From a virus, in the IMG/VR virus record IMGVR_UViG_3300044301_003757, positions 1 to 26,539 of that record: DNA of 26,539 nt. The stretch is one strand, 5' to 3'. How positions within the stretch are numbered: position 1 is the first letter of the stretch; each line of letters opens with the position of its first letter. Below are positions 1 through 6,529 of this stretch, piece after piece. The notes beneath the pieces are model-generated. The model was not told the DNA's origin, did not search any database, and worked only from the letters and a program-made list of their open reading frames with translations. The position numbers and the translations under genes were made by a program.

Positions 1-1
1 A

Positions 2-745
2 TCATTTAATACTCCATAATTGTTTTGCATTGTTAATAGACTCTCTATCCCATTCATAGGAATCTAAATTAGGATAGAATATTGTTGCAAGTTCTTTTAT
101 ATCATCAGATATTTGAAAGAACTTATCCATACCTAAACAGATAGAACGAACCTCCTCAATAGCATCATCAATATTATCAATTCGATATGATACTGTTTTT
201 TTAGGAGATACATAATCTACCCAAGCATCTGGTTTATCAATAGCTTTTGAATAGATTGCTAACTGTCTTGCAACAGAGTGTGGAATTCTACTTGGTATTG
301 CTCTTGTAGTTTTTAAATCTCTAATATGATTATCAAACTCAAAATCAATAAATCCCTTAATAGGTACACTAATATTATCTAAATTAAGGTTTATAAGACA
401 TTGTGTGCCTACTGGTTGTTCTTTTATATCATCATAACTAGGAAGTATATTTTCTATATATTTTGATAAATTATTGTGTTCTTTCCAATATTTTTCATCT
501 TGTTCAATCTTTTTACTTTTACACTCACTTTCAAAATATTGAGTAGCAATATCAATACATTCAATTTCTTCTTTTGCATAAAAAAGTCTTTCAGAGATAG
601 CAACTTCTACTGCTTGTCCTCTTATTGTTGCTGAACTACCATCAAATGTATCTATATCTGCATACTTCATGATAAATTTTGCTTTATCTCGCATAAATAG
701 ATTGATTGATGATGGGGAATAATGTTTTGGTTTTTTTATTTTCAT
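2..745 (-). CDS. PD-(D/E)XK nuclease, RecB/Cas4-like
   Basis: A 247-aa protein with the layout of the PD-(D/E)XK exonuclease superfamily (RecB C-terminal/Cas4-like). An N-terminal YSPSSINLF segment is typical of these nucleases. A glycine and acidic residue (G43, E47) form the first motif, GFID (131-134) supplies the metal-binding aspartate, DLK (143-145) the acid-x-lysine pair, and QLAIY (161-165) the final Q-x3-Y motif. The expected role is metal-dependent processing of DNA ends during phage replication, recombination or host DNA degradation. The ATG at 745 was chosen over one 20 codons upstream because AAGAGGT lies 5 nt before it and a consensus promoter ends just upstream. The gene is complete, with its TGA at the window edge. 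Family assignment is strong; the exact role is inferred. Confidence 0.85.
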   Translation of the reverse strand: MKIKKPKHYSPSSINLFMRDKAKFIMKYADIDTFDGSSATIRGQAVEVAISERLFYAKEEIECIDIATQYFESECKSKKIEQDEKYWKEHNNLSKYIENILPSYDDIKEQPVGTQCLINLNLDNISVPIKGFIDFEFDNHIRDLKTTRAIPSRIPHSVARQLAIYSKAIDKPDAWVDYVSPKKTVSYRIDNIDDAIEEVRSICLGMDKFFQISDDIKELATIFYPNLDSYEWDRESINNAKQLWSIK

Positions 746-773
746 TTTTACCTCTTGGGTTTTTTTCAATTTT

Positions 774-801
774 ATTATACAAATAGTAAAAGTTATGTCA
801 A
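774..801 (-). promoter_or_regulatory. Consensus sigma70-type promoter for the nuclease
   Basis: On the minus strand, TTGACA (796-801) and TATAAT (774-779) are separated by 16 nt. Both hexamers are perfect. Transcription would start near 767, leaving a leader of about 22 nt that contains the AAGAGGT ribosome binding site of the nuclease gene. The -35 box is the left arm of the palindrome at 795-815. Confidence 0.75.
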
Positions 802-815
802 ACAAAAATTGACAT
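795..815. promoter_or_regulatory. Palindromic operator candidate covering both -35 boxes
   Basis: ATGTCAA (795-801) and TTGACAT (809-815) are exact reverse complements around a 7-nt A-rich spacer. Each arm contains the TTGACA -35 hexamer of one of the two divergent promoters. A dimeric repressor on this site would occlude both promoters together. The Cro-like protein encoded immediately to the right is the obvious candidate ligand. The palindrome is seen directly; the operator role is inferred. Confidence 0.6.
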
Positions 816-837
816 TATGTATATTTGAGGTTATTAT
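809..837 (+). promoter_or_regulatory. Rightward promoter for the Cro-like regulator
   Basis: TTGACA (809-814) is followed after exactly 17 nt by TATTAT (832-837), a perfect -35 and a 5/6 match at -10. The expected start of transcription is about 844, on or beside the ATG of the regulator gene, so the mRNA would be leaderless or nearly so. Confidence 0.65.
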
Positions 838-843
838 TTGTCT

Positions 844-1041
844 ATGCAACTTAAAGAATATTTAAAACAAAATAAAATTTCAAAAGAAGATTTTGCCCAC
901 TCACTAGGTGCATCTTATGGTTCTGTCATAAAATGGACTTATGGTGGTAGATTTCCTAGACCTCAAACACTTCAAAAAATACATGAACTAACTGAAGGTC
1001 AAGTAACTGCTTATGATTTCATACAACAAGTTCAGAAATAA
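844..1041 (+). CDS. Cro/XRE-like helix-turn-helix regulator
   Basis: A 65-aa protein that looks like a minimal Cro/CI-type DNA-binding protein. The helix-turn-helix runs through SKEDFAHSLGASYGSVIKW, followed by a GGRFPRPQTLQKIHELT stretch resembling that seen in XRE-family proteins. It probably represses the two divergent promoters flanking the palindrome to its left. Two starts are possible and exclude each other. The ATG at 844 coincides with the predicted transcription start, giving a leaderless message. A TTG at 838 has GAGG 7 nt upstream, but that GAGG lies between the -35 and -10 boxes and would not be transcribed from this promoter. The 3' end overlaps the next gene by 29 nt. Confidence 0.8.
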   Translation: MQLKEYLKQNKISKEDFAHSLGASYGSVIKWTYGGRFPRPQTLQKIHELTEGQVTAYDFIQQVQK

Positions 1042-1348
1042 AAAAACTACAACATCTGATGGTAAAACTTTTGCATCAAAAAAAGAGGCAAACAGATATG
1101 AAGAACTTAAACTTTTACAAAAGTATGGAAAAATAAAAGATATTGAATTACAACCAAGAATCCCATTATTAGTAAATGGAAAGTCAATAGGTTATTACAT
1201 AGGAGATTTTAGATACTATGATAATGAAAAACAAAGACTTATATTAGAAGATGTTAAATCACCGATTACTAAGACACCTATTTACAAACTTAAAAAGAAG
1301 ATATTAGAAACATATCAACCTCCCATTGAGATTATAGAGATTTTCTAG
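1013..1348 (+). CDS. DUF1064 family phage protein
   Basis: A 111-aa protein matching the DUF1064 family found in many phages. It has NKFRNKKT at the N-terminus, then FASKKEANRYEELKLLQ, IELQPRIPL, a GDFRYYD strand and LEDVKSP near the C-terminus. The D-then-ExxK pattern (GDF, EDVK) resembles a PD-(D/E)XK-type nuclease fold, so a nuclease role is possible, but the family's function is not settled to my knowledge. It starts inside the end of the Cro-like gene, so its translation is probably coupled to the regulator; only a distant AAGG is seen upstream. Family confidence is high, functional confidence low. Confidence 0.75.
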   Translation: MISYNKFRNKKTTTSDGKTFASKKEANRYEELKLLQKYGKIKDIELQPRIPLLVNGKSIGYYIGDFRYYDNEKQRLILEDVKSPITKTPIYKLKKKILETYQPPIEIIEIF

Positions 1349-1410
1349 TATAGTATAAAAGCTAAAAAGCACAAACAACTCCTAAATAGGATACAATATA
1401 AAAGATTAAG

Positions 1411-1851
1411 ATGGACCCAGTTACTGCACTTGGAGTTGCTACTGCTACATTCAATACCCTAAAAAAAGGATTTTCTATTGGAAAAGATGCCCACTCTATG
1501 ATGAATGATGTTGGGAAATGGATGTCAGCTATAGAAAACATTAAAAAACCTCAAAATAAAAACATAAAAAAAATAGGTACTGTTGAGCAGGAGGCATTAG
1601 ACCAATATGGTGCAAAAAAGAAAGCTGAACAAATGGAAAGAGAACTTAAAATTTTTTTACAAGGCAACTATGGTATGGATGCTTGGGACGACCTAATGAG
1701 AATACAAGGTCGTATAAGAAAACAAAGAAGAATACAAGAAGAATATGAAAAGCGACAGAGAGAAGATGTCACAAATGCAATCGTTCTTGGAGTAGGAGTT
1801 TTAATCGGTGGTGGTGTTTTGATATGGATTTCATTTCTATATATGACATAA
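1411..1851 (+). CDS. Membrane-anchored unknown protein
   Basis: A 146-aa protein of unknown function. It begins with MDPVTALGVATATFNTLKKGFSIGKD, an N-terminus I associate with a recurrent marine-phage family of unknown role. The middle (about 55-120) is highly charged and probably helical or coiled-coil. The C-terminus (about 122-143) is one strong hydrophobic segment, IVLGVGVLIGGGVLIWISFL, with almost no residues after it. This suggests a C-tail-anchored inner-membrane protein with its bulk in the cytoplasm. It is followed by overlapping small membrane-peptide genes, so a lysis-related role is conceivable, but there is no direct evidence. No strong ribosome binding site precedes the ATG. Confidence 0.7.
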   Translation: MDPVTALGVATATFNTLKKGFSIGKDAHSMMNDVGKWMSAIENIKKPQNKNIKKIGTVEQEALDQYGAKKKAEQMERELKIFLQGNYGMDAWDDLMRIQGRIRKQRRIQEEYEKRQREDVTNAIVLGVGVLIGGGVLIWISFLYMT

Positions 1852-1994
1852 GATTCAAAAATGAATTACATAAAGATAAATATCCTTCACTCAAGGTAAT
1901 GCCTTATAAATGTCCTGTCAGAATATGGAATAAAAATGCAAAACGAATTTTTATGGATGATAGTGAGATATATAAAATCTATGAACAGATTTGA
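1824..1994 (+). CDS. Small unknown protein, 56 aa
   Basis: An overlooked 56-aa frame beginning MDFISIYDIRFKNEL and ending IYKIYEQI. It overlaps the end of the preceding gene by 28 nt and fills an otherwise empty 218-nt gap. It contains a KYPSLKVMPYKCPVRIW segment with a single cysteine. GGTGG-rich sequence lies upstream of the ATG, and the next small frame starts inside its last codons. Position, continuous overlap on both sides and ordinary amino-acid composition support it as real. No family is recognised. Confidence 0.55.
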   Translation: MDFISIYDIRFKNELHKDKYPSLKVMPYKCPVRIWNKNAKRIFMDDSEIYKIYEQI

Positions 1995-2073
1995 GATAAT
2001 TGTTACTCTTTTAATTATTCAGTTAATTTTACATATCATTGAATTAATTGTAGATATAGGGCAGATATTATGA
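1981..2073 (+). CDS. Small single-pass membrane peptide, 30 aa
   Basis: A 30-aa frame, MNRFEIIVTLLIIQLILHII and ten more residues, that is almost entirely hydrophobic and could form one transmembrane helix. It starts inside the last codons of the 56-aa gene (14-nt overlap). Its stop overlaps the next start as ATGA at 2070-2073, the arrangement of translationally coupled genes. Very short hydrophobic phage peptides can be holin- or spanin-like or membrane regulators; the sequence does not decide which. It is too short for most automated callers. Confidence 0.5.
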   Translation: MNRFEIIVTLLIIQLILHIIELIVDIGQIL

Positions 2074-2297
2074 TTAAAAAAAAAATTGTACAAATAAAAC
2101 AAAAATTTAGTAATGCAGATAATGTCATCGATTTATCGGTGGATATCTTTCTTATGATTTTTGATGTTCTCACAACACCATTACTCATACCTATCAGAAT
2201 AACTAAATATTATATAAAAGGGTGGATAAAAGCATTTATCAAAAGATTCCTTAAAAAAACATATCATAAAATATATGATGAAAATAAAGATGCCTAG
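2070..2297 (+). CDS. Small membrane-associated unknown protein
   Basis: A 75-aa protein with a lysine-rich N-terminus (MIKKKIVQIKQKF), a hydrophobic stretch at about 19-43 (IDLSVDIFLMIFDVLTTPLLIPIRI) and a basic C-terminal half (KGWIKAFIKRFLKKTYHK). The pattern suggests a peripheral or integral inner-membrane protein. GGGCAG lies 6 nt before the ATG, which overlaps the stop of the upstream membrane peptide. No family is recognised. Together with its two upstream neighbours it forms a cluster of membrane proteins in the rightward early transcript. Confidence 0.6.
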   Translation: MIKKKIVQIKQKFSNADNVIDLSVDIFLMIFDVLTTPLLIPIRITKYYIKGWIKAFIKRFLKKTYHKIYDENKDA

Positions 2298-2487
2298 AAA
2301 AGAAAAGAGTGGACAAAAACCAATCAAAAATTTTTTAGTATATCATGGATATGATATTGATACAAAAAATTGGTTTGTAGAAATACAGATACCAGATTTA
2401 GGAATTGGCTCTATAATTAAATGGTTTTATTCAAAATCAGATTATGAAAGAGGATTAAGAAAAGTATTATGGACAATATATAAATAA
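2275..2487 (+). CDS. Small unknown protein
   Basis: A 70-aa protein of unknown function, with a basic N-terminus followed by a mixed region containing NWFVEIQIPDLGIGSI and a C-terminal SDYERGLRKVLWTIYK. The alternating pattern suggests a small alpha/beta domain with no membrane segment. Possible ATGs are at 2275, 2278 and 2290; none has a good ribosome binding site, and the gene probably relies on coupling to the upstream gene, which it overlaps by up to 23 nt. It is the last gene of the rightward transcript before the convergent hairpin. Confidence 0.6.
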   Translation: MMKIKMPRKEKSGQKPIKNFLVYHGYDIDTKNWFVEIQIPDLGIGSIIKWFYSKSDYERGLRKVLWTIYK

Positions 2488-2496
2488 AACAAAACA

Positions 2497-2534
2497 AAAT
2501 TTAATTATACATTTTTTTAATGTACATTAAATTT
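2497..2534. terminator. AT-rich hairpin between convergent operons
   Basis: AAATTTAAT (2497-2505) pairs with ATTAAATTT (2526-2534), and TACATT (2508-2513) pairs with AATGTA (2519-2524), around a T5 loop with a small internal bulge. It sits exactly between a rightward and a leftward operon. GC content is very low, so bidirectional terminator function is an inference from position and symmetry. The same stretch also contains the exact 16-bp palindrome TTTAATGTACATTAAA (2516-2531). Confidence 0.45.
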
Positions 2535-2535
2535 A

Positions 2536-2772
2536 TTACCAACCTTTTCTGTTTTTCTTTTTAACATGAATTACATTTCCTAAAATTAACCTGCCTGCTA
2601 GAGTCGTTGCTTTTGCATTCACTTGACTATTTTGATAAAGTTTTGCCTCATCATTCATAAGAAGACAATCTCCATTTTCTAGTTCAAGTAATTCAACATA
2701 GCCATCAACAAATTCTTGTGCTTCTTCAAGTGTTGGTTCTAATTCACATTCTAAAAATTTAGGCAACTTCAT
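2536..2772 (-). CDS. DUF3846-like phage protein
   Basis: A 78-aa protein resembling the DUF3846 family of small phage and plasmid proteins. The recognisable pattern is PTLEEAQEFVDGYVELLEL, then LLMNDEAKL, NAKAT and the closing GNVIHV. The function of the family is unknown to me. AAAGGATT lies 7 nt upstream of the ATG, inside the end of the upstream gene, which it overlaps by 14 nt. It is the last gene of the leftward early operon. Confidence 0.7.
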   Translation of the reverse strand: MKLPKFLECELEPTLEEAQEFVDGYVELLELENGDCLLMNDEAKLYQNSQVNAKATTLAGRLILGNVIHVKKKNRKGW

Positions 2773-3250
2773 TTTGTAATCCTTTCAAATACCATTGTGG
2801 TGTTTCAATTTTCCATTTTGCAAACCTTGATTTATCTTTTATATAAAATTCTCTGTATGCATCAACATAAAATTTTTTTTTATACTTGTCTGGCATACAT
2901 TGAGGTGGATTTTCCCATACTTCTGAGGAAAAGTTTTTTGGTAAAATACTAAATACTTGATATAATTCCTCTGCTTTATGAATATTATTATATCGTCTTC
3001 TATATTCATTGATACATTCTGACCATAAGTCAAATAAGTAAACATAATGGCGCCAAGATTGACGAACCCATTTCGTACTTGGGTGATTTATAAATGCTTT
3101 TTTATAAAGTTTTGGGTGATTATTATTATCAAGTATTCTATGTGTTGTTGAAAGCATTTGTCCATATTCTAATATCATTTTAACAATATGTTTATCACAA
3201 TGATATCTTCCAGCTTTAAAAGGACATATATCAAGAAAAAATATGTTCAT
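2759..3250 (-). CDS. Pyrimidine-dimer DNA glycosylase family-like protein
   Basis: A 163-aa protein belonging to a widespread phage family usually annotated as pyrimidine-dimer DNA glycosylase/endonuclease V-like. Characteristic segments are the N-terminal FFLDICPFKAGRYHCDKHIVKMILEYGQMLSTTHR, then NHPSTKWVRQSWRHYVYLFDLW, PPQCMPDKYK and a C-terminal AYREFYIKDK...WK. If the annotation holds, it would excise UV lesions, a plausible need for a phage in surface water. I do not see a direct match to T4 DenV sequence, so the enzymatic role rests on family convention. The start overlaps the upstream stop as ATGA. Confidence 0.65.
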   Translation of the reverse strand: MNIFFLDICPFKAGRYHCDKHIVKMILEYGQMLSTTHRILDNNNHPKLYKKAFINHPSTKWVRQSWRHYVYLFDLWSECINEYRRRYNNIHKAEELYQVFSILPKNFSSEVWENPPQCMPDKYKKKFYVDAYREFYIKDKSRFAKWKIETPQWYLKGLQNEVA

Positions 3251-3429
3251 CTTAATATCCGAGGTTTAATTCGTAAAATAGAACATTGTAGGGAAACAGC
3301 ATCACGAGTTTCTTGTGTTTCATCATGAAGGTGATTTTGTATATATTCACACTTGTGGTCTTCAATTATTCCTTTGCTAATGTCCACAGCTTGTTCTTGT
3401 ATCCACTTTTTACTTCTGCGCATTTTCAT
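3247..3429 (-). CDS. Small unknown early protein, 60 aa
   Basis: A 60-aa basic-to-mixed protein (MKMRRSKKWIQEQAVDISKG at the N-terminus) rich in charged residues and histidines, ending RIKPRILR. The open frame extends 21 codons further upstream, but the ATG at 3429 is favoured because GGTGAG lies 4 nt before it. It overlaps the upstream coiled-coil gene by 20 nt and the downstream glycosylase-like gene by 4 nt (ATGA). No family is recognised. Confidence 0.6.
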   Translation of the reverse strand: MKMRRSKKWIQEQAVDISKGIIEDHKCEYIQNHLHDETQETRDAVSLQCSILRIKPRILR

Positions 3430-3661
3430 TTGACTCACCACAATTTTTTTCATATTCATTAATATCTCCACACTCTTTTTCAAAATCTGCAATTTCTTTT
3501 TCTTTTACAACAATCATTTGAGTGATTTGGTCGTGCATTACTTGTAATCTTGCTTTTTCTTCATCCAAACTTGGAATTTTAAAAAAAGTACTATTTAATT
3601 GTTTTTCTACAAGATTAAGTAATCTTTTTAGTCTTGAAATATCGTTAAGTAAATTAACCAT
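3410..3661 (-). CDS. Small coiled-coil unknown protein
   Basis: An 83-aa protein that appears almost wholly helical. Leucines and isoleucines recur at heptad-like spacing (LLNDISRLKRLLNLVEKQL), followed by a second charged helix (VMHDQITQMIVVKEKEIADFEKE). This suggests an antiparallel or dimeric coiled coil. The C-terminus is acidic and asparagine-rich with two cysteines. Its start overlaps the upstream stop by one base (TAATG), and AAGGAG lies just upstream. Function unknown; likely an early host-interaction or replication accessory protein from position only. Confidence 0.6.
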   Translation of the reverse strand: MVNLLNDISRLKRLLNLVEKQLNSTFFKIPSLDEEKARLQVMHDQITQMIVVKEKEIADFEKECGDINEYEKNCGESNENAQK

Positions 3662-3858
3662 TATTTTTCTCCTTTTGTGAAATTATTTCCATATCCAAGA
3701 TTAATAAAATCTTTTTTTGTGACTTTCTTATCTAATACATCTGCTAGAATGTATAATAAATCAATAGTGAAAGGATGTTCTTTTTCAAAAAAATCAACAA
3801 CCATTTTTCCAGTAGCTGGGATTGCGCACCTTGGATTTTTATATCTATTTTTTAACAT
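3661..3858 (-). CDS. Small unknown early protein, 65 aa
   Basis: A 65-aa protein containing KNPRCAIPATGKMVVDFF followed by a hydrophobic helix-like stretch (FTIDLLYILADVLDKK) and ending in NLGYGNNFTKGEK. No family is recognised. The start at 3858 is set by a TAATG overlap with the upstream gene and GGGGAGTGAG just before it. It is the second gene of the leftward operon. Confidence 0.6.
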   Translation of the reverse strand: MLKNRYKNPRCAIPATGKMVVDFFEKEHPFTIDLLYILADVLDKKVTKKDFINLGYGNNFTKGEK

Positions 3859-4040
3859 TATCTCACTCCCCAATCTTCAGCAATTATTTTTCTGCTTTCT
3901 CTTGTGTTATCATATATTCTAACATCATACCCTTCCATGCCTTGCACCTCTGCAAACTCATGGGCTTTAGATAAATCGTTAAAATCTCTTTCTTTAACTT
4001 TATTAGTAGTTTGATATTCTACTGTGTAATATTTTGACAT
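3858..4040 (-). CDS. Small unknown protein, first gene of leftward early operon
   Basis: A 60-aa protein starting MSKYYTVEYQTTNKVKERDF with the alternating pattern of a small beta-rich fold, then DLSKAHEFAEVQGMEGYDVRIYD and a basic-to-acidic tail. AAGGAG lies 6 nt upstream of the ATG, the best ribosome binding site of this operon, as expected for a promoter-proximal gene. Function unknown. Confidence 0.65.
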   Translation of the reverse strand: MSKYYTVEYQTTNKVKERDFNDLSKAHEFAEVQGMEGYDVRIYDNTRESRKIIAEDWGVR

Positions 4041-4064
4041 ATTTTTCTCCTTCTCTTACTATAC

Positions 4065-4093
4065 AATATATTAAATATTACTATAGTCAACAA
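4065..4093 (-). promoter_or_regulatory. Possible promoter of the leftward early operon
   Basis: On the minus strand TTGTTG (4088-4093) is followed after 17 nt by TATATT (4065-4070), a 3/6 and a 5/6 match. An alternative -35, TTGACT, overlaps it at 4085-4090 but gives an unfavourable 14-nt spacing to the same -10. The 112-nt gap between divergent genes must hold promoters for both directions; the rightward one is not convincing. Confidence 0.3.
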
Positions 4094-4152
4094 TTATTTT
4101 ACATTTTGTATAAAAAACTTTACAAATAATATCCAAGGAGTATTTTGTTTTT

Positions 4153-4788
4153 ATGAGCTTTGAATGTATAGCTAAATGCCTACAAATAAATGATATCAGA
4201 CCATCATCAAAATTAGTATTAATTATGTTAGGTAACTTTGCTGATGAAAACTATCAGAGTTATCCATCACACAGTAAACTTGCGCAACTATGTAATTGTG
4301 ATGACAGAACGATTCGTAGATGTATTGAGGAATTAAAAGAAAGAAAGATAATAACAGTTAAAGAAAGATATAAAGATGGCAAACAAATAAGCAACCTATA
4401 TACTATAAATTTTAGGGTGGACAAAAATGTAGATACAAAAGAAAATAGGGTGGACAAAATAGTTGATTTAGGGGGGACAAAAATGTACCACAATACTATC
4501 ATTAATAAACCTATCAATAAGAAGATAATCAATGACTACCCAAAAGACTTTGAAATATTTTGGGAAGAGTATCCAAAGAGTAAAAATAAAAAATTTAAAA
4601 ATGTTTGTTATAAACAATGGAAAAAAGTAAAAGAAAAAGAATTAATGTTACATTGTGTAAAAAATTATAAAAAAGTACAAAACCCAGAATTTATTCATTC
4701 ACCATCAAGATGGATAAGAGATAAACTTTTTTTAGACTTTAAGGAAATAAAAATAGAACAGACAAATAAAAACAACTTAGCAGGATAA
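4153..4788 (+). CDS. Helix-turn-helix replication initiator/loader-like protein
   Basis: A 211-aa protein. Residues about 18-75 form a winged helix-turn-helix of the HTH_36 type: KLVLIMLGNFADENYQSYPS, then the recognition region KLAQLCNCDDRTIRRCIEEL and wing KERKIITVKER. A polar linker (about 90-130) leads to a C-terminal domain, FEIFWEEYPKSKNKKFKN...QWKK, of the kind found in phage replication proteins that follow such a winged helix. It probably binds origin DNA and helps load the primase-helicase encoded one base after its stop. AAGGAG lies 12 nt upstream, a rather long spacing, but no other in-frame start exists nearby. Confidence 0.75.
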   Translation: MSFECIAKCLQINDIRPSSKLVLIMLGNFADENYQSYPSHSKLAQLCNCDDRTIRRCIEELKERKIITVKERYKDGKQISNLYTINFRVDKNVDTKENRVDKIVDLGGTKMYHNTIINKPINKKIINDYPKDFEIFWEEYPKSKNKKFKNVCYKQWKKVKEKELMLHCVKNYKKVQNPEFIHSPSRWIRDKLFLDFKEIKIEQTNKNNLAG

Positions 4789-4789
4789 C

Positions 4790-6499
4790 ATGATAGAAAA
4801 ACTTTTGAACTTAGGAATAAAAATAGATAATCATAATGGTAATTCAAAAACATTTTGTCCAAAATGTAAAGATAATAGAAAATCTCATAATAGACATGAC
4901 ACTCCATTGTCAGTAACTGTTGATAATGAAAAAGCAATATGGAATTGTCATAATTGTGGATATTCTGGAAAACTTAATAGATTTGAAAAACCTCAATTAT
5001 ATAAACCAAAACCAGAAAATAAAAATAGACTTTATGAATGGTTTTCTAAAAGAGGTATTAGTCAAAAGACGATAGATGATTTAGGAATTTATGAATACAA
5101 TGGTTCTATTTGTTTTCCATATATTCAAGATGGGGAAACTTTAAATGTTAAGTACAGAACTTATGATAAAAGATTTACACAAAAACCAAATGCACAGAGA
5201 ACTTTATATAATATTGATAATGTAAAAAAATATTGGAAACTAACTGGCAAAAAAAATCTCATTATTTGTGAGGGTGAAATGGATGTTGTTGCATTTTATG
5301 AGGCAGGAGTCATTAATGCAGTTACCCTTCCAGATGGTGCACCAAAAAAAGCTAAATTTGACTTAAATGATTTAAGATTTAATGCTCTAAAGAATTGTAA
5401 ATGGCTAAATGATGTTGATAAAGTATATTTAGCTACAGACCAAGATGAAGCTGGAAAAGCATTACATTTAGAATTAATACACAGATTCGGAAAAGATAGA
5501 TGTCTACAAGTAAAGTTTCCAAATCAATCTGGTGACATACCTACAAAAGATGCCAATGAGTGTTTAGTAAATTTAGGAAGAAATACTCTAATACAAACTC
5601 TTAAAGATGCAACTCCATACCCTATTGATGGAATTTATACTGTAAGAAATTATAAAAAAGAGATATTTGATATTTATGATGGCAACATACAAAGACCACT
5701 ATCTACTGGTTTTCCTATTTTAGATACTATTTACAAAATACAACCAGCTACATTTCATTTAGTTACTGGAGTTCCGAATCATGGTAAGTCAAACTTTATT
5801 GACCAAATCGCAGTAAACCTATTTAGAAATAATGGATGGAAATTTTGTGTGTTTTCTCCAGAGCATTCAACACCACAACACATAAGAAGAATAGTTGAAA
5901 AAATAATAAAAAAACCTTTTGATACTGGTCTTTCTGAAAGAATGTCAAAAGATGAGTTGTATAAAGGATTAAAAATTTTAAATGAGAACTTCTTTTTTAT
6001 GGAAAATAAAGATAATATACCATCTATAGATTGGATTTTATCCAAAGCAAAACAGAGTGTTTTGAAATTTGGGGTCAAAGGAATAATTATTGACCCATAC
6101 AATGAAATCAATTCAACAAGAGAAGGGAATAAAAGAGAAGATGAACATATTAGAGATATTATTAGTAGCTGTAAAAAGTTCTGTAGAACGCATGAAATCG
6201 TACTATGGATGGTTGCGCACCCAAGTAAAATGCCTCGCAAAGATGATGGTAGCATACAAGTGCCCACGATGTATGATGTTAGTGGCTCTGCTCATTGGAA
6301 TAATATGGCTGATGTTGGCTTGGTAGTTCATAGAGATTTTGAAAACAATTCAACAAGAGTTATCACCAGAAAAATAAGAGAACAAGGTTTATATGGAAAT
6401 ATTGGTGAATGTTTCTTTAAGTTTAATACAGAAAAAAGAGTATATGAAGAAATAATGAATCAAGAAACAGATAAAAGTTATTGGTATAATAATAGTTGA
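4790..6499 (+). CDS. Bifunctional primase-helicase, T7 gp4/Twinkle type
   Basis: A 569-aa replication enzyme that would make primers and unwind the replication fork. An N-terminal zinc-binding primase module carries C23xxC26 and C53xxC56. A TOPRIM domain follows with the catalytic glutamate in CEGEMD (E161) and the metal-binding pair D217xD219. The C-terminal half is a RecA-fold hexameric helicase with Walker A GVPNHGKS (327-334), Walker B IIIDPYNE (432-439) and a WMVAHPSK segment. Length and order match T7 gp4 and mitochondrial Twinkle. It is separated by one base from the initiator-like gene. No DNA polymerase is present in this window, so it must lie elsewhere or come from the host. Confidence 0.9.
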   Translation: MIEKLLNLGIKIDNHNGNSKTFCPKCKDNRKSHNRHDTPLSVTVDNEKAIWNCHNCGYSGKLNRFEKPQLYKPKPENKNRLYEWFSKRGISQKTIDDLGIYEYNGSICFPYIQDGETLNVKYRTYDKRFTQKPNAQRTLYNIDNVKKYWKLTGKKNLIICEGEMDVVAFYEAGVINAVTLPDGAPKKAKFDLNDLRFNALKNCKWLNDVDKVYLATDQDEAGKALHLELIHRFGKDRCLQVKFPNQSGDIPTKDANECLVNLGRNTLIQTLKDATPYPIDGIYTVRNYKKEIFDIYDGNIQRPLSTGFPILDTIYKIQPATFHLVTGVPNHGKSNFIDQIAVNLFRNNGWKFCVFSPEHSTPQHIRRIVEKIIKKPFDTGLSERMSKDELYKGLKILNENFFFMENKDNIPSIDWILSKAKQSVLKFGVKGIIIDPYNEINSTREGNKREDEHIRDIISSCKKFCRTHEIVLWMVAHPSKMPRKDDGSIQVPTMYDVSGSAHWNNMADVGLVVHRDFENNSTRVITRKIREQGLYGNIGECFFKFNTEKRVYEEIMNQETDKSYWYNNS

Positions 6500-6529
6500 T
6501 TTATTCCCAAAGTGTATATATGATTACTT

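Noticed and set aside
3677-3922. 81-codon plus-strand open frame opposite the leftward early operon
   Set aside because: It covers genes with better ribosome binding sites and stop-start overlaps on the minus strand; its hydrophobic composition reflects antisense lysine codons.
4061-4111. ATACAA/TTGTAT inverted pair in the divergent region as an operator
   Set aside because: Six AT-rich bases 39 nt apart are expected by chance in this sequence.
5779-6267. 162-codon open frame on the minus strand inside the primase-helicase gene
   Set aside because: It lies antisense to conserved helicase motifs, has serine/leucine/isoleucine-rich composition typical of antisense reading, and no ribosome binding site.
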